Source: a virus. From it: a stretch of DNA of 27,158 nucleotides. The stretch is taken from positions 1 to 27,158 of the IMG/VR virus record IMGVR_UViG_3300008117_006533; one strand, written 5' to 3'. Position numbers and translations under genes: made by a program. Below the pieces are notes generated by a model. That model was given only the letters and a program-made list of their open reading frames with translations. It had not been told where the DNA came from and made no database searches. Below, piece by piece: positions 22,131 to 27,158 of the stretch (its first letter is position 1; each line of letters begins with the position of its first letter).

Positions 22131-22490
22131 ATGGCAAAAATCAGCTGCGGCTCTTGCAAGAAGAGCCACTCCACCGTCAACGAGGTCAAGCTCTGCTTCA
22201 AGCAGAACAACAACTTCGTTGCAGAGGAGACCATCACGGCACCAGCAGTCAAGGTCACCACGACCAAGGCTCCAGCTGCCAAGGTGGTCAAGAAGGCTGC
22301 GACCCCTGTGGCAAAGAGCTACAAGGTCGAGACCTTCACCAACAAGGAGGACGCGGAGAAGTTCATCAAGAACAACCCCAACTCCAAGCTGAACGACACC
22401 GTCAAGGTCAGCCGAGTCAACACCTGGAACAAGGACACCGAGTCCTACCAGATGGTGGTGACCAAGACCTACACGGTCGTCGTCTACTAG
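22131..22490 (+). CDS. Small protein with N-terminal CxxC, linker and C-terminal domain (119 aa)
   Basis: ATG 22131 follows AGGAGG. Residues 5-24 have CGSCKKSHSTVNEVKLCF (C-x-x-C and a later Cys), a likely zinc knuckle. A flexible Thr/Ala/Pro/Lys linker follows (about 35-65), then a C-terminal alpha/beta domain (SYKVETFTNKEDAEKFIKNN, then YQMVVTKTYTVVVY). Codons are strongly C/G-ending; the overlapping plus and minus frames are shadows. Not recognised. Its long leader contains structured RNA copy 3. Confidence 0.7.
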   Translation: MAKISCGSCKKSHSTVNEVKLCFKQNNNFVAEETITAPAVKVTTTKAPAAKVVKKAATPVAKSYKVETFTNKEDAEKFIKNNPNSKLNDTVKVSRVNTWNKDTESYQMVVTKTYTVVVY

Positions 22491-22533
22491 TTGAATAGGG
22501 TAAAGGCCTACCCATTTCAACCAGTAAAAAAGT

Positions 22534-22571
22534 AACCCCTGGGGACTTCGGTCCCTGGGGGTTTTCTTTTT
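22534..22571 (+). terminator. Rho-independent terminator
   Basis: AACCCCTGGGGAC-TTCG-GTCCCTGGGGGTT, a long GC stem with TTCG tetraloop, followed by a T-rich run. Confidence 0.92.
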
Positions 22572-22594
22572 ATGGCTAGAAAATAGATCCCAAG
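22572..22594 (+). repeat. 23-nt post-terminator repeat, copy 8
   Basis: ATGGCTAGAAAATAG then ATCCCAAG. The short hairpin is lost, but TGGCTAG pairs with CTAGCCA (22600-22606) just upstream of AAAGGAGG. Confidence 0.7.
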
Positions 22595-22621
22595 ATGGGC
22601 TAGCCAAAGGAGGTTATTACC

Positions 22622-25036
22622 ATGTTTCATGGTATGATCAGACCGAATCAAATGTCCGATCTCGTGCGACTTGCAACCAGCAAGCCGTTAAAGGAGACGG
22701 ACATCGTTGACGAGCAGTTCATCAACGGCACCTACACGTTTGCTTTCCTGGATAAGTTCTTTCCAGGCAAGTACCGCTTGGAGGTTCGTCGAGTGATGGA
22801 CGGCAAGGCAGGTATGGAAGGTCCACTTTCTACCTGGACTCTTGGCGACGACGAGGATGTCACTATTCGTTGGTCAAACGCAAGTCATCAGTACAACCTG
22901 TCAATTGACGGGAACTACGGATGGCTTGATGCTTTGACTGGCGTTGGTTTCATCATCGGCAACAGCAAGAAGTTCATCAAGCGTGCTCAGGAATTTGTAC
23001 GTCAGACTAGTGCATTTATGTACTCGGATGACCTCAATATCCAGACCATGAACCCAGATGATCTTGGTGTTGACGAGAAAGCCGTCGACGGTATCAGCGC
23101 AATCAGCCGCACTCTGGCAATGCAGATGTTCTGCAACAACCCGAATGCAACTGCTGATTGGATGCAGGACAAGGTCAACCAAATTGATCAGGGCAAGATG
23201 ACAGTTGTTCAAATTAGGTTCATTACACCAAATGGACTTATCAAGGGCAATGCGATCATCGTTCCGGATGAGCAGATGCACGGTTTTGATATCAGGACCT
23301 TTACGCCAAACGTAAAGACTGAGATCAAGACAAATGGTTTCTATTGGGGAACCATTGAGCCGACTTATGGCCGTCTTCCACTCAAATCGGATGACCTGAC
23401 CATGGCCATCTACAGCAATGTAGTTGGTTTGGTTGATCCAGCTCTGCTGCTTGTTACCATGCAAGAGGCAGTCAACAAAGCGGTCGACAACATCATGAAG
23501 GACAACCGAAGTGAGACTAACTGGATGCAAGCTGTCATTGACCACACAGGTATGACAGAGCACCTGGATGATGTCGTAATGAATAGGCCATCTATGATCA
23601 AGACTCTTGATCAATTGGCAGTTCGTTTGGCAGAAGCAGGGCTTACCATCCACGTAAGTCAATTGTTGATGTACCTTAAGGCAAACGGCTTTGGCCGTAT
23701 GTTTGGGCTCATTGACAAGAACAACAAGGTTGTCCCAGTTGGTGATGTCTACAAAGCAACAGACAATGGAACCTGGATGCCAGTGCCTTACGCCTACCGT
23801 GCTCACATCATGACATATGATGCTCTTGAGATTTTCGGGTTTAGGCTCCCTAAGGACAATGGCAAAGGGTTCTATCACCACAAGACGCATTGCTTCGTGG
23901 TTCCAACTGAGTTCTTTATTGAGAACTACAGTAACCACGGTGGCTATGACCTCGACGATACCATCAACGTGATGATCCGCAGGTTCATTGACGGTAATGG
24001 GAAGAGCACCTTGAAGGCATTCTTGGTGCGCAACCCAAATGACTTTGGTGAGTGGAGTGCAATCCCAGTCTCTGAAAAGGAGATCAAGAATGCATACCAC
24101 TGCTATGGTCAGGTACCAACAGTCAATGAGCAGCAGCTCAACACGGTTGTTCCTCAGCTGTCTTATCTGATGGCGAACAACATGATCAGTTACCAGTACA
24201 CGGAACTTCCCGGTGTGGCAAGCCTCACCATTGGAAGTGTGTTCTCACCATTGGATGAGGAACGTGTACGGCTGTCCATGGAGGAACTGCCTGGTGGTAC
24301 TGGCGCAACCGTATTGCCCAAGATGCTTACTTATGGCATCACCGGCACGTACATCTCTCATCAGCTTGTTTCAAACGAGCAGGTGATCGATGCCGTGCAG
24401 CAGGGCCTTGCGGATATCCAGGATATGTCTCTCATTGCAGAGGCAAATGACTGGTACTACCGCCAGATCAAGCGATGGCTGACAAGCTGTTCTGGAAAGA
24501 TTGATTATTACTGGTCTGCAACCAGGATCAATCCCAACACAGCTCGAAAGTATGGTTTCTACAGCAAGACTTTCACACATGTGGCTCCAAAGGAGGAGTC
24601 CATGATGATGGAGCTCATGCTGACTCGTGAAACCATCGTTCGTAAGGCCTTCGCGGTGTTGTTGGAATGGGCTAACACCCAAGCTGCAGCACCCGAGGTA
24701 ATCGTCAACATGGAACTTACCAAAGAGGAGCTCAAGGCAACTCCAGGTGAGTTCAATGTAATCATCCAACTGATGAATGCAACTTCTCCCAGCAATCGTT
24801 GGGCTAGCAAGTTGGTAAACATGCTCAGGAAGTCTGATGAACTTTACGGTCAGGAAGTTACTGATCGCAAGGTTCTCAGGCTCTACCGTCAGAGCTTTGT
24901 TGCCAAGAAGGCTAACCCACGTGCAAACTGGGATAAGTGGCTCTTCGCAGTTGACCCCAAAGTGAATCAGTTGCCAATTGACTGGTTCATTAGGGCCTAC
25001 ACTCGTTTGCTTGAGGCAGATAACTGCTCCAAGTAG
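22622..25036 (+). CDS. Putative two-barrel RNA polymerase-like protein (cellular RdRP/YonO type), 804 aa
   Basis: ATG 22622 follows AAAGGAGG. In order the 804-aa product shows VDGISAISRTLAMQM (155-169), VVQIRFITPNGLIKGNAII (195-213) and NHGGYDLDDTINVM (438-451). In eukaryotic RNA-silencing RdRPs and YonO-like phage polymerases the corresponding motifs are Asp-Gly-x-Gly-x-Ile-Ser...Leu-Ala, Gln-Ile-Arg-x(n)-Lys-Gly, and Gly-Gly-Asp-Leu-Asp-Gly-Asp, same order and similar spacing. These enzymes use a double-psi beta-barrel core to make RNA. The catalytic Asp-x-Asp-Gly-Asp is altered: Asp443 and Asp445 are present, but the next positions are Asp446-Thr447, so metal binding may be changed or activity lost. 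It is the only large gene of the right arm and could serve the repeated post-terminator elements. One CGG is read as normal Arg. Confidence 0.6.
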   Translation: MFHGMIRPNQMSDLVRLATSKPLKETDIVDEQFINGTYTFAFLDKFFPGKYRLEVRRVMDGKAGMEGPLSTWTLGDDEDVTIRWSNASHQYNLSIDGNYGWLDALTGVGFIIGNSKKFIKRAQEFVRQTSAFMYSDDLNIQTMNPDDLGVDEKAVDGISAISRTLAMQMFCNNPNATADWMQDKVNQIDQGKMTVVQIRFITPNGLIKGNAIIVPDEQMHGFDIRTFTPNVKTEIKTNGFYWGTIEPTYGRLPLKSDDLTMAIYSNVVGLVDPALLLVTMQEAVNKAVDNIMKDNRSETNWMQAVIDHTGMTEHLDDVVMNRPSMIKTLDQLAVRLAEAGLTIHVSQLLMYLKANGFGRMFGLIDKNNKVVPVGDVYKATDNGTWMPVPYAYRAHIMTYDALEIFGFRLPKDNGKGFYHHKTHCFVVPTEFFIENYSNHGGYDLDDTINVMIRRFIDGNGKSTLKAFLVRNPNDFGEWSAIPVSEKEIKNAYHCYGQVPTVNEQQLNTVVPQLSYLMANNMISYQYTELPGVASLTIGSVFSPLDEERVRLSMEELPGGTGATVLPKMLTYGITGTYISHQLVSNEQVIDAVQQGLADIQDMSLIAEANDWYYRQIKRWLTSCSGKIDYYWSATRINPNTARKYGFYSKTFTHVAPKEESMMMELMLTRETIVRKAFAVLLEWANTQAAAPEVIVNMELTKEELKATPGEFNVIIQLMNATSPSNRWASKLVNMLRKSDELYGQEVTDRKVLRLYRQSFVAKKANPRANWDKWLFAVDPKVNQLPIDWFIRAYTRLLEADNCSK

Positions 25037-25046
25037 CGATAATAAA

Positions 25047-25085
25047 GATTCCCCTGGGGGCTTTTGCCCCTGGGGGGTCTTTTTT
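25047..25085 (+). terminator. Rho-independent terminator
   Basis: GATTCCCCTGGGGGC pairs with GCCCCTGGGGGGTC around TTTT, then a T-run. Almost the same sequence as the terminator at 21905. Confidence 0.92.
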
Positions 25086-25108
25086 ATAACTAGAACATAG
25101 ACTTCAAG
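25086..25108 (+). repeat. 23-nt post-terminator repeat, copy 9
   Basis: ATAACTAGAACATAG then ACTTCAAG. The usual ATG is ATA here, showing that the element is not conserved as a start codon. Confidence 0.65.
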
Positions 25109-25112
25109 AGCA

Positions 25113-25149
25113 ACCCCTAGAGACTTTAGTCTTTAGGGATTTATTTTTA
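25113..25149 (+). terminator. Second, tandem terminator
   Basis: CCCCTAGAGAC-TTTA-GTCTTTAGGG followed by TTTATTTTT. A degenerate copy of the 23-nt element (ATTATAGAACT, then TTCTAAAC) follows at 25150-25171. Confidence 0.75.
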
Positions 25150-25373
25150 ATTATAGAACTTTCTTCTAAACCCGAAAGGTGAAAGTTCCACTGAACCTTA
25201 GGCTTCTAAACCTATTTTCTGTGGACACCTTTGTGGCCGGGATTATACTCGGTTTGTTCAAAGAAGGGTTTCTCGGTTCAAGTCCCATCACGGGCTTGGG
25301 CTGGAAAAGAAGGGATGGTAATCCGCCATTCCGCAACCAACGCCAGTTATCTGGCAGAAAGGAGTTCGCCATT
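25150..25373 (+). promoter_or_regulatory. Long structured leader of the SSB-like gene
   Basis: This stretch of about 220 bases has no supported gene: the open frame through it from 25179 lacks an RBS. It contains CTTCTAAAC twice (25163, 25203), a CCGGG/CTCGG hairpin (about 25237-25252), GGAAAAGAAGGG (25303-25314) and GCCAG-TTAT-CTGGC (25342-25355) just before AAAGGAG. Leader regulation, perhaps autogenous as in several phage SSB genes, is plausible but unproven. Confidence 0.5.
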
Positions 25374-25799
25374 ATGGCAACTCTCAACAAGGCCACCTTT
25401 GCGGTGGTAGGGGTCAACGGCTCTGGCCCCAAGTCCACGGCTGTGGGCCTCAGGAGCCTCGATGAGACGGACGAAATCCGCTACTGGGCTTGGTTCCAGA
25501 ACGCGGTGGCTTCCGTCATCGTCCCAGGAATGCGGGTCACCTTCGACACCGTGTCTTTCGGCAAGGTCACCACGACCTATACCGACAAGGCTGGCTTCGT
25601 GGTGGACCTCAAGTTCCCCAAGCAACAGGTCTTCTGGGGTGGCAATGCCCACTTCGACGCTCCTGACGCAGAGACGCTTCCTGAGCAGGGAGCCATCACC
25701 GTGTCGGACGAAGCCCGCAAGTTCGCAAACAACTTGCTGGCCAAGAAGGCCCGGGAAGCTCAAGTCGAAGGTGATTCGTCGTTTGACGAGCCCTTCTGA
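25374..25799 (+). CDS. SSB-like single-stranded DNA-binding protein (141 aa)
   Basis: ATG 25374 lies nine bases after AAAGGAG. The 141-aa protein has a beta-rich core of about 110 residues with aromatic residues in strands (IRYWAWFQNAVAS, MRVTFDTVSFGKVTTTY, KQQVFWGG), as expected of an OB fold. It ends in a flexible acidic tail finishing SSFDEPF, which closely resembles the C-terminal tip (acidic residues, then Pro-Phe) that bacterial SSBs use to recruit partners. Length suits a phage SSB. I cannot confirm the fold from sequence alone. Codons are strongly C/G-ending, with CGG used normally (MRVTF, AREA). Confidence 0.6.
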   Translation: MATLNKATFAVVGVNGSGPKSTAVGLRSLDETDEIRYWAWFQNAVASVIVPGMRVTFDTVSFGKVTTTYTDKAGFVVDLKFPKQQVFWGGNAHFDAPDAETLPEQGAITVSDEARKFANNLLAKKAREAQVEGDSSFDEPF

Positions 25800-25815
25800 C
25801 CTGAGTGTCAGTGTT

Positions 25816-25863
25816 CCCCCTCAACAGTCTCATTTGAGATTGTTGGGGGGGTTTCCCCTTTTT
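25816..25863 (+). terminator. Rho-independent terminator
   Basis: CCCCCTCAACA and TGTTGGGGG pair with an inner TCTCA-TT-TGAGA, followed by a C/T-rich and T-rich run. Confidence 0.88.
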
Positions 25864-25865
25864 AT

Positions 25866-25939
25866 CAAACACTCGGCCACCCCTTCGGGGTGTCCTCGTG
25901 TTTGACTCGTCGCTTCGCGACTCGTCCTGTGGTCGAGTC
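25866..25939 (+). repeat. Hairpin cluster without T-run
   Basis: CAAACAC (25866-25872) pairs with GTGTTTG (25898-25904), enclosing CACCC/GGGTG with a TTCG-type loop. Next come GTCGC-TTC-GCGAC (25909-25921) and GACTCG (25904 and 25919), both able to pair with CGAGTC (25934-25939). There is no terminator T-run. This dense fold could be an RNA stability element, a pause or an origin-like DNA structure. It lies in the 260-bp gap after the SSB-like gene. Confidence 0.6.
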
Positions 25940-26059
25940 TGCGGAGATACTTTCTTTTCACTTAGACCTTTAGTTCCAAGTTAGATATTATTATTTTTAT
26001 TTTTAGCTTCTAAACTTTAACCGGAAAAGAAGGGTTCACCCACAAACAAAGGAGAAATA

Positions 26060-26224
26060 ATGCCAGTACAACGGGCAATCGAATCGCTTGATGTGGCGTT
26101 TCGGGCAATCCAGGTTGCTAAAGAAAACATCGGTCTTGTCAGTTGGATCTCACCAGTTGGTGACTTCTACATTGACACGCCTCAAGTCATCACCAGCATC
26201 ATCAAAGAAGGCTCTTGGAGGTAG
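26060..26224 (+). CDS. Small unknown protein (54 aa)
   Basis: ATG 26060 follows AAAGGAG. The 54-aa product begins MPVQRAIESLDVAFRAIQVA: an amphipathic helix, then a strand-rich half (LVSWISPVGDFYIDTPQVI). Two CGG codons are read as Arg (QRAI, FRAI). Its leader carries CTTCTAAAC and GGAAAAGAAGGG (26007, 26023) in common with the SSB-like gene's leader. Not recognised. Confidence 0.6.
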   Translation: MPVQRAIESLDVAFRAIQVAKENIGLVSWISPVGDFYIDTPQVITSIIKEGSWR

Positions 26225-26261
26225 CCTGATGAGCTGAAAGTTCGTGCTTCACCTCCTGGAA

Positions 26262-26321
26262 AAGAAGGGTCACTTACTGGCACTTGGTTGCGCCGTAGGT
26301 GGCCCTTCTTATTCTTTTTTT
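26262..26321 (+). terminator. Large terminator hairpin
   Basis: AAGAAGGGTCAC pairs with GTGGCCCTTCTT (one G-U) around about 29 bases that themselves contain GGC/GCC, then ATTCTTTTTTT. The 5' arm is built from the third GGAAAAGAAGGG repeat (26258-26269). Confidence 0.8.
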
Positions 26322-26346
26322 AGAAATACAACCACAAGGAGAAAAC

Positions 26347-26586
26347 ATGAAAGAAATATTCGCATTGTTCAGCACAGCTATCATTTGCTGGCTGTTCATT
26401 CGTTGGGTTCTGGCTAACAAGTCTGAACGCAGCACTCACGACTGTAAAAAGCATGAAATGTACTTCATGGATGAAATCTCACATGGTACTTACTGTGGCA
26501 AATGTCACAAAGTTCTAGGTGAGATAGTTCATTCGGAATTGCAACCTTCACAGGATTTACCGTCAACCTACTACAACGGAGCATAA
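26347..26586 (+). CDS. Small membrane protein with zinc-binding tail (79 aa)
   Basis: I chose ATG 26347 because AAGGAG sits just upstream; the longer in-frame start at 26299 lies inside the terminator. The 79-aa product has one N-terminal membrane segment (IFALFSTAIICWLFIRWVL). A soluble tail follows with HDCKKHEMYF and YCGKCHKVLG, giving C-x-x-H and C-x-x-C-H ligands for one zinc. The topology is probably tail-in, because the Lys/Arg-rich flank follows the membrane segment. Function unknown. Confidence 0.65.
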   Translation: MKEIFALFSTAIICWLFIRWVLANKSERSTHDCKKHEMYFMDEISHGTYCGKCHKVLGEIVHSELQPSQDLPSTYYNGA

Positions 26587-26595
26587 GGAGAAAAC

Positions 26596-26859
26596 ATGAC
26601 ACTCGAACTTGAGTACGATTTCAGCATGCAAGGTGCACCAAGCGTTTTTGTTCGTAACTCTTGCTTTCACTGCAAGAAAGACAACCAAATCCGCATTTCC
26701 AGAAGTGATTACAATCGTCGTATGCGTGGAGACTTTGTCCAGGACATCTGGCCCAATCTTTCCATCGATGACCGGGAGTTGATCATCTCTGGCACCCACC
26801 CTGAATGCTGGCAAGCAATTTTCGGCAAAGACGAAGACGAAGAGATTGGAGTCTCATAA
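26596..26859 (+). CDS. Small protein with CxxC and acidic tail (87 aa)
   Basis: ATG 26596 follows AAGGAG, nine bases after the previous stop. The 87-aa product has NSCFHCKKDNQIRISRSDYN (C-x-x-C followed by a basic strand), then THPECWQAIFG with another His and Cys, so a single zinc site is plausible, and ends in an acidic tail (KDEDEEIG). Not recognised. CGG is read as Arg once (DDREL). Its TAA overlaps the next ATG. Confidence 0.65.
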   Translation: MTLELEYDFSMQGAPSVFVRNSCFHCKKDNQIRISRSDYNRRMRGDFVQDIWPNLSIDDRELIISGTHPECWQAIFGKDEDEEIGVS

Positions 26860-27158
26860 TGTCATTCACCAACCGTATCCTACTGGATACCTTCAAGTAC
26901 GTTTGCATCATGGATTTCATCGGTGGTCATTTCACCGTGGAACAAGGTGATGTCGAACAAAATGGTCAGCTTCACAAGAAGATGGCTATGCGCGTCACAG
27001 TGCAGTATGATCTTCCGGACAATGACAGCACCTATGTGCAGATTTTCAAGGGCTACAACAGACTTGATAAAGCTGCAGATTGGCTGTTCCAAATGACCGA
27101 AGGTGCATTCACCACTGTAGCAAAAGACCATTTGGCTGAGCTCATTGCCATTGACGCA
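26859..27158 (+). CDS. Unknown protein, cut by right edge (at least 100 aa)
   Basis: From ATG 26859 (TAATG overlap with the previous stop) the plus frame is open for 100 codons to the end of the window. It begins MSFTNRILLDTFKYVCIMDF and continues with alternating strands (MAMRVTVQYDLP, YVQIFKGYN) and a helix (LDKAADWLFQMT). The minus-strand ORF over the same bases is a shadow. Coupled translation with the 87-aa gene suggests related roles. Not recognised; the C terminus is missing. Confidence 0.6.
   Translation, partial: MSFTNRILLDTFKYVCIMDFIGGHFTVEQGDVEQNGQLHKKMAMRVTVQYDLPDNDSTYVQIFKGYNRLDKAADWLFQMTEGAFTTVAKDHLAELIAIDA

Noticed and set aside
22056-22607. 183-aa minus-strand and overlapping plus-strand ORFs across the 119-aa gene
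   Set aside because: C/G-ending codons of the real gene open the other frames; the proteins are low-complexity and cross the terminator.
22901-24100. Long 399-aa minus-strand ORF
   Set aside because: It lies wholly antisense to the 804-aa gene, has no RBS and has a composition unlike other proteins here; it is a shadow frame.
18841-25110. CRISPR array
   Set aside because: The 23-nt repeats are hundreds to thousands of bases apart, separated by genes, and tied to terminators; no regular spacers and no cas genes.
25226-25297. tRNA-like T-arm (GGTTCAAGTCCC) suggesting a tRNA gene
   Set aside because: The T stem does not pair (CTCGG versus CCCAT), no matching acceptor stem or D arm could be found, and the region is a gene leader.
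25179-25373. N-terminal extension of the SSB-like gene from 25179
   Set aside because: No RBS there, the segment contains leader hairpins and repeats, and AAAGGAG with ATG 25374 gives a normal start.

Overview
This window looks like part of a tailed double-stranded DNA phage genome, or a closely related provirus. It carries a large terminase subunit, tail and fibre proteins, several Gly/Ala-rich virion-like proteins, a bacterial-type RecA, a Clp-like AAA+ ATPase, and many tiny unknown genes behind strong AGGAGG-type ribosome binding sites. I cannot name the host. No rRNA or convincing tRNA gene was found.

The layout has three blocks. (1) Positions 1 to about 13,860, minus strand, AT-rich: a tightly packed morphogenesis operon. 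In transcription order it holds a Clp-like ATPase, two small basic proteins, a Cys-cluster protein, a possible small terminase, a DEDDh-exonuclease/membrane protein of about 1,225 aa, a glycine-zipper protein, a 479-aa Gly/Ala/Arg-rich protein, TerL, a fibre protein, an unknown protein and an FN3 protein cut by the left edge. (2) About 14.0-18.2 kb: a plus-strand recA operon followed by small acidic or basic genes, then convergent minus-strand genes. (3) About 18.3 kb to the right edge, plus strand, richer in GC: a chain of small cassettes. Most consist of terminator, a 23-nt repeat beginning ATGNCTAGA, a leader, a strong RBS and one or two small genes. This arm also holds an 804-aa protein resembling cellular RNA-dependent RNA polymerases and YonO-type two-barrel RNA polymerases, and an SSB-like protein.

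The strongest unusual signal is in the AT-rich left part. Three genes there (Clp-like ATPase, exonuclease protein, 479-aa protein) read through only if the ribosome shifts +1, at four sites in total. At every site the zero-frame codon is CGG, and skipping its C gives a glycine codon GGN. In a by-eye scan of all left-part genes I found no other in-frame CGG. In the right arm CGG is an ordinary arginine codon, with at least ten uses. This suggests CGG-dependent +1 frameshifting, perhaps conditional or late in infection, and not random damage.

The second strong signal is a structured RNA present three times in right-arm leaders (18353, 21547, 21978). It has two hairpins plus a pseudoknot from the second loop to a downstream strand. 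All three helices change sequence between copies yet stay paired. The terminator/23-nt modules, a repeated 30-nt 3'-end element and a possible AUC start codon in a hairpin loop add to a picture of heavy RNA-level regulation in this arm.
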